From Flavobacteriaceae bacterium (GTDB taxonomy: Bacteria > Bacteroidota > Bacteroidia > Flavobacteriales > Flavobacteriaceae): a stretch of 64,000 nucleotides of DNA. Position numbers and translations under genes: made by a program. Of this stretch, positions 17,292 through 26,711 are shown piece after piece. The DNA is taken from contig JABXHX010000007.1 of NCBI GenBank assembly GCA_013373385.1, positions 62,001 to 126,000 on the forward strand, given 5' to 3'. A model generated the notes under the pieces. It worked only from the letters and a program-made list of their open reading frames with translations. It was not told where the DNA came from and did not search any database. Every line of letters starts with the position of its first letter. Position 1 is the stretch's first letter.

Positions 17292-19415
17292 ATGAAAAAA
17301 ATAGGAATCTTAATGTTTTCTTTCGTGTTTATTGCAAGTGCATCTTTCGCACAACAACGAAAAACACAACAAGGACATAAAAACATTAACAAATTTAGAC
17401 AGTTAAAAGAAGAGTTACCAACACCTACAAGTAGAAGAACAGCTTCTGGTGCGCCTGGGAAAGACTATACCCAACAGAAAGTAGATTATGTAATGGATAT
17501 TGTTTTAGATGATGATAAACGAAGAATCACTGGTAAAGAAACTATTACGTATCATAATAATTCTGATGACACACTACCTTATTTATGGGTACAGTTAGAT
17601 CAAAACATGCGTGCTGCAGATTCTAAAACTCCAGACATTAACCCAAATAGAATGCCTAGAAGAGTTAATAAAAAAATATTTAAAAAAGTTTTTGACGAAA
17701 AACCTTTTGATGGCGGATTTAAAATTACAAGCGTTACAAATACAGATGGTAGTAAATTATCGTACACTATCAATCAAACTATGATGCGAATTAACTTACC
17801 AAAGCCTTTAGCATCAGGTGAAAAGTTCTCTTTTAAAATTTCTTGGTGGTATAATATTAACAATCATAGAACACAAGGTGGTAGATCTGGATACGAGCAC
17901 TTTTCTGAAGATGGAAATAACAACTATGTAATTGCTCAGTTTTATCCAAGACTTTGTGTATATGACAATGTAGAAGGATGGCAAAACGATCAATTCTGGG
18001 GACGTAGTGAATTTGCCTTAGAGTTTGGAGATTTTGATGTAAACATTACCGTACCTGCAGATCATATGTTAGGCGCAACAGGTGTTTTATTGAACGAAAA
18101 AGAAGTACTTTCTAAAAAAGAGCAACAGCGTTTAGCATTGGCTAGAAAAACATTTGATAATCCTGTAATTATTAGAACACAAAAAGAAGCGATAAAATTA
18201 GAAAAGCGTCGTTCTAAAAAAACAAAAACATGGAAATTTAGAGCAAAAAATGTAAGAGATTATGCTTTTGCTACCTCACGTAAATTTATCTGGGATGCAA
18301 TGGCTGTTGATATTAATGGTAAAACAGTTATGGCATATTCATTATACTCTAAAGAAGCAAATCCACTTTATGGAGACCACTCAACAAGAGCAGTTGCGCA
18401 GACCTTAAAAACCTATTCTAAGTATACGTTTGACTATCCATATCACAAAGCAATCTCAGTTGACGGACAAATGGGAATGGAGTATCCGCAGATATGTTTT
18501 AACCCTGGTAGACCTGATCTTGACAATGGAGGGTATTCTGACAATATGAAATATAGAATGATTAGAGTAACTGTACATGAAGTGGGACACAACTTCTTTC
18601 CAATGATTGTAAATTCAGACGAGCGTCAGTGGACATGGATGGATGAAGGTTTAAACTCATATATGGAAATTTTAGCAGAGTTAGACTATGATAAGAACTT
18701 CCCAATCAGAAGAGGATTGCCTAAAAATATTGTAGGCTATATGTCTGGAGACCAATCTAGGTTAGCACCAATCATGTCTAAAGGAGACAATGTATATAGT
18801 TTCGGTAACAATGCTTACGGAAAACCAGCAACCGCTTTATGGATTTTACGTGAAACTATTATGGGCAAAGAATTGTTTGATCACGCGTTTAAAACCTATG
18901 CACAACGATGGAAGTTTAAACATCCAACACCAGCAGACTTTTTTAGAACTATGGAAGATGCTTCAGCAATGGATTTAGATTGGTTTTGGAGAGGTTGGTT
19001 TTACACTACTGATGTAACAGATATTGGAATTAAAAAAGTTAAAAAATTCTATGCTACCGATGGTGCAAATAACACGGTAGAATTTGTAGAAGATACAGGA
19101 AAAAACAGCAAAACCAAAAAAGCAAGTAATAAATTCTTTTACGAAATAACGTATGACAAACCAGGCGGGTTGGTAATGCCAATTATTGTTGAGTTTACCT
19201 ATAAAGATGGTACAAAATCTAGAAAAACATATCCTGCACAAATCTGGAGATTGAATGATAAACAAGTTACCAAAGCAATTCATTCAGATAAAGAAATTGT
19301 AAGCATTGTTGTAGATCCAGATTTAGAAACTGCAGATGTAGATGTTACCAACAATAGCTGGCCTAAAAAGCAGGACAATAAATTCAATAAGTTTAAAAAG
19401 AAAATAAAAGGGTAA
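17292..19415 (+). CDS. M1-family zinc metallopeptidase, paralogue 1
   Basis: A 707-residue secreted gluzincin. Signal peptide MKKIGILMFSFVFIASASFAQ. The catalytic site is complete: HEVGH at 429-433 (zinc ligands H429, H433, general base E430) and the third ligand E452, exactly HExxH-18-E. GMEYP upstream replaces the GxMEN aminopeptidase motif, so exopeptidase specificity is uncertain. A C-terminal beta region ends NNSWPKKQDNKFNKFKK. It is followed by its own hairpin terminator and then by a paralogue with the same ending, indicating tandem duplication. Confidence 0.92.
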   Translation: MKKIGILMFSFVFIASASFAQQRKTQQGHKNINKFRQLKEELPTPTSRRTASGAPGKDYTQQKVDYVMDIVLDDDKRRITGKETITYHNNSDDTLPYLWVQLDQNMRAADSKTPDINPNRMPRRVNKKIFKKVFDEKPFDGGFKITSVTNTDGSKLSYTINQTMMRINLPKPLASGEKFSFKISWWYNINNHRTQGGRSGYEHFSEDGNNNYVIAQFYPRLCVYDNVEGWQNDQFWGRSEFALEFGDFDVNITVPADHMLGATGVLLNEKEVLSKKEQQRLALARKTFDNPVIIRTQKEAIKLEKRRSKKTKTWKFRAKNVRDYAFATSRKFIWDAMAVDINGKTVMAYSLYSKEANPLYGDHSTRAVAQTLKTYSKYTFDYPYHKAISVDGQMGMEYPQICFNPGRPDLDNGGYSDNMKYRMIRVTVHEVGHNFFPMIVNSDERQWTWMDEGLNSYMEILAELDYDKNFPIRRGLPKNIVGYMSGDQSRLAPIMSKGDNVYSFGNNAYGKPATALWILRETIMGKELFDHAFKTYAQRWKFKHPTPADFFRTMEDASAMDLDWFWRGWFYTTDVTDIGIKKVKKFYATDGANNTVEFVEDTGKNSKTKKASNKFFYEITYDKPGGLVMPIIVEFTYKDGTKSRKTYPAQIWRLNDKQVTKAIHSDKEIVSIVVDPDLETADVDVTNNSWPKKQDNKFNKFKKKIKG

Positions 19416-19436
19416 AATATTTTTTATTCTAATTTC

Positions 19437-19468
19437 AAAGAGGCTATAGAACTATAGCCTCTTTTTTT
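19437..19468 (+). terminator. Rho-independent terminator after metallopeptidase 1
   Basis: A perfect 13-bp inverted repeat (AAAGAGGCTATAG / CTATAGCCTCTTT) followed by a run of T. It separates the two tandem metallopeptidase genes, which are therefore probably transcribed independently. Confidence 0.85.
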
Positions 19469-19568
19469 ATTAAAGCTTTGTTAAATAATTAACAGAAATT
19501 AGGAAACATTAACAGATAATAGCTACTTTTAGAAATTAAATAAAACTTCAATTTAAATTATTAAAAAG

Positions 19569-21785
19569 ATGAAAAAATTAGGATTGTTTCTTTTTTCAGT
19601 TTTTTTTATTGTCGGGGCAGCTTTTGCACAAGACAAAACAAAATCAAAAACTCAAAAAGGTCACACAGATCAAAACAAATTTAGACAGATGAAAGATGTG
19701 TTGCCAACACCAAATGGGCAACGTACAGCATCTGGTGCTCCAGGACATTTGTACACACAACAGAAAGTTGATTATGTAATGGACATCCGTTTAGACGAAA
19801 AAACAAATCGTATCCACGGAGACGAAAAAATCACTTACCACAACAACTCAAAAGATTATTTAGAGTATTTATGGATTCAGCTAGATCAAAATATGAGAGC
19901 TGACGACTCTAAAACTCCAGATGCTAACTCAGCAGGTGCTTCAGCATTCTTAACTCCTTCTAACTTTAAGCAAACTTATATGAAAGAAGGTAAAGGGTTT
20001 GGGTTTAATATAGAGGCCGTACAATTTGCTGATGGTTCTAAGCTTTCATACAGCATCAACAGAACCATGATGCGTATTAACTTACCAAAATCATTAGCTC
20101 CAGGAGAAACATTTAACTTTAGAATTAAATGGAACTACAAAATCAACAACTCAGTAAGAGACGGAGGTCGTTCTGGTTTTGAAGATTTTCCTGACGGAAA
20201 TAACAACTACACTATTGCACAATTTTTTCCAAGATTATGTGTATATGATAACGTAGAAGGATGGCAAAATATGCAGTTCTGGGGACGTAGTGAGTGGGCT
20301 TTAGAGTTTGGAGACTATGATGTGAAAATTACTGTACCTGCTGATCATATTTTAGATGCAACAGGAGTTTTACAAAACGAACGTGATGTACTAAGTAGAA
20401 CGCAACAAAGAAGGTGGGACAAAGCTAGAAAGTCTTTTGACAAACCTGTATTTATTGTTACACAAAAAGAAGCTGAAAAAGCTGAAAAAAAGCGTTCTAA
20501 CAAAACGAAAACATGGCATTTTAAAGCCAACAATGTAAGAGATTTTGCTTTTGCTTCTTCTAGAAAATACATCTGGGATGCGATGGCTGTTAACATTAAT
20601 GGAAAAACAGTAATGGCTGTTTCTTTATATCCTAAAGAAGGAAATCCATTATGGGAAGAGCACTCTACAAAAACGGTTGCAAATGCTTTAATTGAGTACT
20701 CTAAATTAACGTTTGATTATCCATATCCAAAAGCAATTTCTGTACATGCTAAAAACCAAGGAATGGAATATCCTATGATTTGTTTCAACTTTGGTAGACC
20801 TAATCCAGATGGAACGTATTCTGATGGAACAAAAAGAGGGATGATTGGAGTGATTACGCATGAGGTAGGGCATAACTTCTTCCCAATGATTGTAAATTCT
20901 GATGAAAGACAATGGACTTGGATGGATGAAGGATTGAACTCTTTTGTAGAAATTTTAGCTGAGTTAAAATACGACCCTAAATTATTTGCGAAAAATCCTG
21001 CAAAAAACATTACTGGATATATGGGTGGAGATCAATCTAACATTTCACCAATCATGTCTCAAGGAGATTATGTAAAACAGTTTGGACCTAATGCTTATAC
21101 CAAGCCAGCAACCGCTTTATGGATATTACGTAAAACCATTATGGGACCAGAACTATTTGATCATGCTTTTAGAACATATTCTAAACGATGGATGTTTAAA
21201 CACCCAACTCCAGCAGACTTCTTCAGAACTATGGAAGATGCATCTGGAATGGATTTAGATTGGTTTTGGAGAGGTTGGTTCTATACAACGGATGTAACTG
21301 ATATAGGTATCAAATCTGTAAAACCATTATATTTAACAGATAAGCAACCGAAAAGAATTGCAGATGTTATTAAATCTAACCCAAGAGCTAAGGCGTATTT
21401 TGATAGCTTAGGTGATTTGGTTTATATAACAAACGAAAAAAAGGATGCCAATAAAAGTGCAATGAATAAGCATGTAAAAAATGCAAAAGATGTACCTTCT
21501 TATATCTACCAAGTAGAATTTGAAAAACCAGGAGGTTTAGTGATGCCAATTATTGTTGAATTAACTTATGCTGATGGTACGAAAGAAAGAAAAACGTTCC
21601 CTGCACAAATTTGGAGATACAATGAAAACTCTGTAAAGAAAGTTTTTGCTTCAACTCAAGAGATTAAAAGTATTGTTGTAGATCCAGATTATGAAACTGC
21701 TGATGTTGATGTAACTAACAATAGCTGGCCTAAAAAGCAAGACAATAAATTTAATAAGTTTAAAAAGGATAAAGTTAAAGGATAA
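19569..21785 (+). CDS. M1-family zinc metallopeptidase, paralogue 2
   Basis: A 738-residue secreted metallopeptidase closely related to the preceding gene. Signal peptide MKKLGLFLFSVFFIVGAAFAQ. The zinc site is HEVGH-18-E (HEVGHNFFP, MDEGLNSFVE), and GMEYP occupies the GxMEN position. It differs mainly by insertions: about residues 118-140, and a Lys/Ser-rich stretch near 595-640 (KPLYLTDKQPKRIADVIKS). It begins 153 bp after the first gene behind a terminator and ends in a bidirectional terminator. Likely an extracytoplasmic peptidase for protein turnover or nutrition. Confidence 0.92.
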   Translation: MKKLGLFLFSVFFIVGAAFAQDKTKSKTQKGHTDQNKFRQMKDVLPTPNGQRTASGAPGHLYTQQKVDYVMDIRLDEKTNRIHGDEKITYHNNSKDYLEYLWIQLDQNMRADDSKTPDANSAGASAFLTPSNFKQTYMKEGKGFGFNIEAVQFADGSKLSYSINRTMMRINLPKSLAPGETFNFRIKWNYKINNSVRDGGRSGFEDFPDGNNNYTIAQFFPRLCVYDNVEGWQNMQFWGRSEWALEFGDYDVKITVPADHILDATGVLQNERDVLSRTQQRRWDKARKSFDKPVFIVTQKEAEKAEKKRSNKTKTWHFKANNVRDFAFASSRKYIWDAMAVNINGKTVMAVSLYPKEGNPLWEEHSTKTVANALIEYSKLTFDYPYPKAISVHAKNQGMEYPMICFNFGRPNPDGTYSDGTKRGMIGVITHEVGHNFFPMIVNSDERQWTWMDEGLNSFVEILAELKYDPKLFAKNPAKNITGYMGGDQSNISPIMSQGDYVKQFGPNAYTKPATALWILRKTIMGPELFDHAFRTYSKRWMFKHPTPADFFRTMEDASGMDLDWFWRGWFYTTDVTDIGIKSVKPLYLTDKQPKRIADVIKSNPRAKAYFDSLGDLVYITNEKKDANKSAMNKHVKNAKDVPSYIYQVEFEKPGGLVMPIIVELTYADGTKERKTFPAQIWRYNENSVKKVFASTQEIKSIVVDPDYETADVDVTNNSWPKKQDNKFNKFKKDKVKG

Positions 21786-21806
21786 CTAGCTTCTTTTTAG
21801 AAAATA

Positions 21807-21840
21807 AAATCCCAATCAAAAATTTGATTGGGATTTTTTT
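21807..21840. terminator. Bidirectional terminator between metallopeptidase 2 and lgt
   Basis: A perfect 14-bp stem (AAATCCCAATCAAA / TTTGATTGGGATTT) with a two-base loop and a T-run on the plus strand. On the minus strand it is followed by TTTTATTTTC. It serves the convergent ends of both genes. Confidence 0.88.
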
Positions 21841-21857
21841 ATACTGTGAAAGAATAC

Positions 21858-22706
21858 TTATTTACGTTTTAAAAAGATAAGTATTAAACCAATAATTATT
21901 AATGGAATACTTAATACTTGACCTGTATTTAATGCATTAAATACCCAATCTTCTCTCCCATTAATTTGTGCCTCTTTTAAAAATTCAATAAAGAAACGTA
22001 AAGACCAAAGTACCGCAAAGAAAATTCCGAATAAGAATCCTTGCCGTTGCTTGGCTTCTGTTTTCCAATACAATCGCCATAAAACAACAAATAGAATTAA
22101 GTAACTAAAAGCTTCATAAATTTGTGTTGGATGTCTTGGCACTGTTTCTCCAGCCGCTTTAAAAATAACACCAAAACTGCTCTCTGTTGGTTTTCCGTAG
22201 ATTTCTGAATTAAAAAAGTTCCCCATACGTATAAAAAAACCAGCTAAGGCAACCATAATTCCCATTCTATCTAAAATAAACAAAAACGGTTTCTTAAGCA
22301 CTCTTTTACTATAGATGTACAACGCTGTAATAATTCCGACTGCTGCACCATGACTCGCAAAACCGGTAAAACCAGTAAACTCCCACCCTTTTACCAAGCC
22401 AAAAAGTGCCGTAGCGTTTGGGTTTTCTTTAAAAGGTAAAATAATTTCTAGCAAATGATGCTGATAATATCCCCAATTATAAAAGAACACTTCTCCTAGA
22501 CGCATACCTACTAACATAGAAATAAAGGTGTACATAAAAAGAGCATCTAGTTTTTCAACTGGCACTTTATCTTCTATAAATATCTTTTTCATCAATCGTA
22601 AGCCTAGTACAAAAGCTATTACAAACATTAAACTATACCATCTTACTACAAAAAAACCTAAATCGATTCCTATTGATGGATCCCAAACTATTGATAAAAA
22701 TTTCAT
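21858..22706 (-). CDS. lgt: Prolipoprotein diacylglyceryl transferase
   Basis: A 282-residue inner-membrane enzyme that attaches diacylglycerol to the lipobox cysteine, the first step for all lipoproteins in this window. About seven membrane segments. Motifs: VVRWYSLMFVIAFVLG (the Y/H region), GFASHGAAVG, RMGNFFNSEIYGKPT (Lgt signature GRxGNFxNxE-like) and PRHPTQIYEA. Length is normal. It is convergent with metallopeptidase 2 and precedes yidD on the same strand, with a palindromic element upstream. Confidence 0.95.
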   Translation of the reverse strand: MKFLSIVWDPSIGIDLGFFVVRWYSLMFVIAFVLGLRLMKKIFIEDKVPVEKLDALFMYTFISMLVGMRLGEVFFYNWGYYQHHLLEIILPFKENPNATALFGLVKGWEFTGFTGFASHGAAVGIITALYIYSKRVLKKPFLFILDRMGIMVALAGFFIRMGNFFNSEIYGKPTESSFGVIFKAAGETVPRHPTQIYEAFSYLILFVVLWRLYWKTEAKQRQGFLFGIFFAVLWSLRFFIEFLKEAQINGREDWVFNALNTGQVLSIPLIIIGLILIFLKRK

Positions 22707-22720
22707 TCTTTATTTTTTAT

Positions 22721-22786
22721 GTCATTGCGAATATAGTGAAGCAATCTAAATAGACAAATATTACTTCGCTTTGCTCTTGTAATGAC
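22721..22786. repeat. Palindromic intergenic repeat, type C
   Basis: A 66-bp element with inverted ends GTCATT / AATGAC and related inner arms (GCGAATATAGTGAAGC against GCTTTGCTCTTGTAAT). It fills the gap between lgt and yidD. Ends resemble the type A and B elements (TGTCATT-type) but the arms are different. Confidence 0.65.
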
Positions 22787-22788
22787 GA

Positions 22789-23028
22789 TTATTTATTTTC
22801 TTTCTTTTCTGGTACAGGATCATATCCTTGCCCGCCCCACGGATGGCAGCTAAAAATTCTTTTAATTGCCAACCAACCACCATAAAATAAGCCATGTTTT
22901 TGTAAAGCCTCTAGTGTATAATGAGAACAAGTAGGAGAATATCTACAAGTTGATGGCGTGTATGGAGATATGGCTGTTTGGTAAAAACGAACAACTAAAA
23001 TAAATGGATATGCTAGAATTCTTTTCAA
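22789..23028 (-). CDS. yidD: Membrane protein insertion efficiency factor YidD
   Basis: A 79-residue membrane-associated protein of the YidD family, which assists YidC-dependent insertion of inner-membrane proteins. The whole signature is present: [33 protein letters not shown] with its three cysteines, and [17 protein letters not shown]. Length is normal. In many bacteria it lies by rnpA/yidC; here it sits between lgt and cysS, as is common in Flavobacteriaceae. Confidence 0.95.
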   Translation of the reverse strand: MKRILAYPFILVVRFYQTAISPYTPSTCRYSPTCSHYTLEALQKHGLFYGGWLAIKRIFSCHPWGGQGYDPVPEKKENK

Positions 23029-23133
23029 AGAGTAAACTTTTTTAATTCTAAAAAGTTCTTAATACAAATTTGTTTAAACCTCAAAATTTTACTCAAACTG
23101 ACAAATTCGTAATTCATAATTCGTAATTTATTA

Positions 23134-24615
23134 TCAATTGATAGAAAACGTTGTCCCATCTCTCCCATCTTTTAGCTGAATTCCCAATGCTAACAATTCA
23201 TCTCTAATCTGATCTGACAATGCCCAATCTTTATTATCTCTCGCTTCTTTACGCAATTTAATCAATAACTCCACTACTCCATCAATTTTATCAGAAGTAT
23301 CTTGTTTGGTTTCGTTGGTTAATCCTAAAACATCAAAAACAAAAGCATTAATAGTATTTTTTAGCAAATCCAAATCACCAGTATTTAAAGAAGCTTTTTG
23401 TTCTTTAAGTTGATTGATAAGTTTAACCGCCTCAAATAAATGCGCAATTAATACAGGTGTATTAAAATCGTCATTCATGGCATCATAACATTGTTGTCTC
23501 CAACTAGCAATATCAAAAGTAGATGTCTTTGCTGCAGCAATATTTTCTAACGAATTTACAGCCTCCATTAATTTATAATAGCCTTTTTCTGATGCTTCTA
23601 ACGCATCACTTGCAAAATCTAAAATACTTCTATAGTGCGCCTGCATATTAAAGAAACGCACTACACTTGGCGCAAATGCTTTGCTTAAAACTGTATTGTC
23701 TCCAGAAATAATTTCTTTTGGCAATACGTAGTTTCCTGTAGATTTTGCCATCTTCTGACCATTCAGCAGTAGCATATTAGCGTGCATCCAATAATTTACT
23801 GGAGCATTTCCACTACAGGTATGCGATTGTGCAATTTCACATTCGTGATGTGGGAATTTTAAATCCATTCCGCCACCATGAATATCAAATTGTTCCCCTA
23901 AATATTTGGTAGACATTACAGAACATTCTAAATGCCAACCAGGAAAACCATCTGACCAAGGTGATGGCCAACGCATAATATGTCTATCATCTGCTTTTTT
24001 CCATAATGCAAAATCCTGTGGATTCTTTTTATCAGATTGTCCGTCTAAGGTTCTGGTATTATGGATGGCATCTTCTATTTTTCTTCCTGATAAGATTCCA
24101 TAATTATTCCCTGCTTTGTTGTAAGCCAACACATCAAAATATACAGAACCATTTACTTCATATGCCAAACCTTTATTCATGATTTCTTTAATCATTTCTA
24201 TTTGCTCAACAATATGTCCTGTTGCAGTTGGCTCTATACTTGGAGGTAAAAAATTATATTCGGCAAGTGTCTCATGAAAGTCAACTGTATAGCGTTGTAC
24301 TACTTCCATAGGTTCTATTTCTTCTAATCGTGCTTTTTTAGAAATTCTATCTTCGCCTTCATCGGCATCGTTTTCTAAATGACCTGCATCTGTAATATTA
24401 CGAACATAACGGACTTTATATCCTAAATGCAGTAAATAACGAAACACCATATCAAAAGACATGAATGTTCTTACGTTACCTAAATGTACATTGCTATAAA
24501 CAGTTGGCCCGCATACATACATGCCAACACGGCCTTCTGTTACGGGTTTAAAAAGCTCTTTACTTTTGGTGAGTGAATTATAAATTTTAAGTTGATTCTC
24601 TTTATAGATTTCCAT
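23134..24615 (-). CDS. cysS: Cysteinyl-tRNA synthetase
   Basis: A 493-residue class I aminoacyl-tRNA synthetase charging tRNA-Cys. Visible motifs: [13 protein letters not shown] (zinc-binding Cys and the HIGH-like HLGN), WHLECSVMS and [17 protein letters not shown] (other zinc ligands), and KMAKSTGN (KMSKS loop). The C-terminal anticodon-binding region ([24 protein letters not shown]) is intact. Length is normal. Single gene with 104- and 109-bp flanks; the upstream minus-strand TATCTTTA is only a near match to the -7 motif. Confidence 0.97.
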   Translation of the reverse strand: MEIYKENQLKIYNSLTKSKELFKPVTEGRVGMYVCGPTVYSNVHLGNVRTFMSFDMVFRYLLHLGYKVRYVRNITDAGHLENDADEGEDRISKKARLEEIEPMEVVQRYTVDFHETLAEYNFLPPSIEPTATGHIVEQIEMIKEIMNKGLAYEVNGSVYFDVLAYNKAGNNYGILSGRKIEDAIHNTRTLDGQSDKKNPQDFALWKKADDRHIMRWPSPWSDGFPGWHLECSVMSTKYLGEQFDIHGGGMDLKFPHHECEIAQSHTCSGNAPVNYWMHANMLLLNGQKMAKSTGNYVLPKEIISGDNTVLSKAFAPSVVRFFNMQAHYRSILDFASDALEASEKGYYKLMEAVNSLENIAAAKTSTFDIASWRQQCYDAMNDDFNTPVLIAHLFEAVKLINQLKEQKASLNTGDLDLLKNTINAFVFDVLGLTNETKQDTSDKIDGVVELLIKLRKEARDNKDWALSDQIRDELLALGIQLKDGRDGTTFSIN

Positions 24616-24724
24616 GAATTGACTTCAATTATTAGAACTGTAAAGATAGGTACTTTTGCGTAAAGAGAAAATTGGATTTTGTTAGAAGTTTATTAAAGTA
24701 AAAAAGGTTTTTTATACCTTTTAA

Positions 24725-26170
24725 TTAGTGTCTTTTAATGATTAGTTTACTTTGTTTTCCTGTGATTACTACATTGTTATTATTTACAGAAAAATTACCA
24801 TTCAATGCTACGTTTTCAGATTTAACATTAACAACATCATCAACTTGAGAAAAATTTAATTTATCTTTTAAATTCTTAAAATTAACTATTGCATCAGAAA
24901 AATGTAATTTCAATGTAAAGTTTTTTAAATTTGATGCTACTTCAGAAATCAACAATTCACCAAATTTACTGGTAATATCTACTTTATCATTTACACTACC
25001 AATTTTTAATTTTGATGAGTTAGATACAATTCTTGAATTCATAACCGATGCAATAGTTGCATCGGTTATGTTATGTAATCTTAATGTTCCACCGTTTAAA
25101 ACATCAAGGTTAAATGGAGCATTGTAAATATTTAGATTTCCTCCATTGATTTCGTTCGCATTAAAAGTACCGTAAGAAACTTTACCAGAAGTTTTTCCTT
25201 TTGGTAATTTTACTTTACTATGTCTTGTGTTTAAGTCAAACTTTGCGTCTTTTGGAACTTTAATAGTAATTTTTCTGGTAATCTTTACTTTCTTTTTGCT
25301 TTTTCCATCTTCAATAATAATCACATTTTCTCCATTTCTGTAGCGTTTAGCCATTTTTACTTTCATTTTTTCTATCTGGGCTTTTGCTTTGGCTAAACTT
25401 TTCTCTAACTTTTCTTTATTTACTTTTTTTACCGCAATTTTAGCCTTTTTAATTTCTTCTTTAATTTTCTTAGTATCTATATTTTTTATGGCCTTTTTTG
25501 CTTTATCTAATTGGCTTTTTAAATCTTTTTTAAATGCTTGATACTCTTTAGACTTTTTAAACTTTTCCCAATCTTCTTTAGATTTTATTACTACCTTTTT
25601 TTTCTTTCCATTTTTTGTGTAAGTAAATGTTTTTGCTTCATCATTATCAAAATCATATTCATCTAACTCATCATCAATATTTTCAAATATTTCATCAAAA
25701 TCTATATTGATTTCCGGAATCTTAATCTCAGGTATAGTAATTTCTGGAATTTCAATATTAATCTCAGGAATTTCAATATTAATCTCAGGAATTTCAATTT
25801 CTGGAATTGTAATATTAGAAAAGTCAAAGTTAAAATCGTATTTTCCTCCATAGAGCAAAAACTTGTTTGCGTTGGCGTTTACCGATACTTTTCTTTGATT
25901 ACCAAGCGCTTCAAACTCCCAGTTTTTTAAGAATTTTTGAGCTTCTTGCTTAGATAAACCCTCTACAGTTATTACAGCATTTACAGCTACTTGATTTTTG
26001 TTCCAAGTTGTTACTTCAATATCTGCATTGGTTGCGTTTATTTCTAATAAAACGTCTTTGTTAACCTTAAAGGTTTCGTTGTATTTCTTATCGTATTTTT
26101 GTGCTTGTAAACCGCTTATAAAAAACGCAGCAATCAAAAATAAAACACTCTTATAATTTTTGAGTTTCAT
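24725..26170 (-). CDS. Repeat-rich exported protein with DUF4097-like C-terminus
   Basis: A 481-residue exported protein, last gene of a sigma/anti-sigma operon. Signal peptide with hydrophobic core at about 9-21 (LQAQ at the end). Residues about 36-118 form a beta region with an NATNADIEVTTWNKNQ motif as in DUF4097-type adhesin-like domains. Residues 120-157 are a tandem (E/T/K)IPEI repeat. An acidic patch follows (160-180), then a very Lys-rich coiled coil (about 195-295), then a beta-solenoid-like C-terminus (LNTRHSKVKLPKGKTSG onward). It overlaps the anti-sigma gene by 20 bp, so translation is probably coupled. Probable envelope or surface protein; function unknown. Confidence 0.75.
   Translation of the reverse strand: MKLKNYKSVLFLIAAFFISGLQAQKYDKKYNETFKVNKDVLLEINATNADIEVTTWNKNQVAVNAVITVEGLSKQEAQKFLKNWEFEALGNQRKVSVNANANKFLLYGGKYDFNFDFSNITIPEIEIPEINIEIPEINIEIPEITIPEIKIPEINIDFDEIFENIDDELDEYDFDNDEAKTFTYTKNGKKKKVVIKSKEDWEKFKKSKEYQAFKKDLKSQLDKAKKAIKNIDTKKIKEEIKKAKIAVKKVNKEKLEKSLAKAKAQIEKMKVKMAKRYRNGENVIIIEDGKSKKKVKITRKITIKVPKDAKFDLNTRHSKVKLPKGKTSGKVSYGTFNANEINGGNLNIYNAPFNLDVLNGGTLRLHNITDATIASVMNSRIVSNSSKLKIGSVNDKVDITSKFGELLISEVASNLKNFTLKLHFSDAIVNFKNLKDKLNFSQVDDVVNVKSENVALNGNFSVNNNNVVITGKQSKLIIKRH
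25700..25813 (-). repeat. In-frame 21-nt tandem repeat encoding EIPEINI-type units
   Basis: Inside the preceding protein, residues 120-157 read as successive seven- and five-residue units of the IPEI type. At DNA level a 21-nt unit (TTTCAATATTAATCTCAGGA core) is repeated perfectly at least twice with further degenerate copies. The period keeps frame, so expansion or contraction would change repeat number without disrupting the gene. Confidence 0.85.
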
Positions 26171-26711
26171 CTTGTTTTGAGTTTAATTTTTTTAATTCGT
26201 TTAACTGTTTTTTTAATCGTTGCAAGAGCTGCAAGCGCAATTGCAAATTGTTTATCAATGCATTGATGATTTCATCATTAACTCCTTTTGTATTGAGCTC
26301 TTGAGTTAAAGATTTATATTCAGAAGTTAACTCGCTAATTTTAGCTAAATAACCGTCTAGAATTTCTTTGTTATTTTCTGTTACGTTAAGTTTACTTATT
26401 TCGTAATTAATGCTGTTTACATAATAGCTTTCTATAGATTTTAATTCTGGCGATAGGCTACCCAAGCTAATATTCTTAGTACTAGTGTTTATTGGTTTTC
26501 CATTACCAGAGTCTATGGTAAAATACCCAACAGCTAAACTCACAATTAACACTATAGATGCCGCAACTTGTAACCACTTATAGTTTCTTTTTTGTGGCTG
26601 TGCATGTACTTCTTTTAGCAACCTATCTTGAAAGTTTTTTCTATGATTTGCCGATAAAGAAATTTCTTGTTCTTTGTAATTTTTCATAATTTCTCTAATA
26701 TCCTTCGACAT
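26151..26711 (-). CDS. Anti-sigma-factor-like membrane protein
   Basis: A 186-residue protein with a short cytoplasmic N-terminus (about 1-44, containing FQDRLLKEVHAQ), one membrane helix (about 45-63, WLQVAASIVLIVSLAVGYF) and an extracytoplasmic helical C-terminal region (about 85-180). This is the usual layout of small anti-sigma proteins. It overlaps the ECF sigma gene by 17 bp upstream and the repeat-rich gene by 20 bp downstream. No zinc-binding anti-sigma motif (HxxxCxxC) is seen. The role as sigma inhibitor is inferred from layout and position. Confidence 0.7.
   Translation of the reverse strand: MSKDIREIMKNYKEQEISLSANHRKNFQDRLLKEVHAQPQKRNYKWLQVAASIVLIVSLAVGYFTIDSGNGKPINTSTKNISLGSLSPELKSIESYYVNSINYEISKLNVTENNKEILDGYLAKISELTSEYKSLTQELNTKGVNDEIINALINNLQLRLQLLQRLKKQLNELKKLNSKQDETQKL

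Noticed and set aside
23029..23133. Repeated AATTCGTAATT-like strings before yidD
   Set aside because: Short AT-rich near repeats without palindromic or coding structure; similar degenerate strings occur at other gaps (e.g. 2866-2900) and carry no support for a function.
24652..24659. TACTTTTG promoter-like motif upstream of cysS
   Set aside because: It lies on the plus strand and points away from cysS toward no plus-strand gene; most likely a chance match.
25700..25813. Short regular repeats that might suggest a CRISPR array
   Set aside because: The period is 21 nt with no unique spacers, is in frame, and encodes IPEI-type units inside a protein gene.
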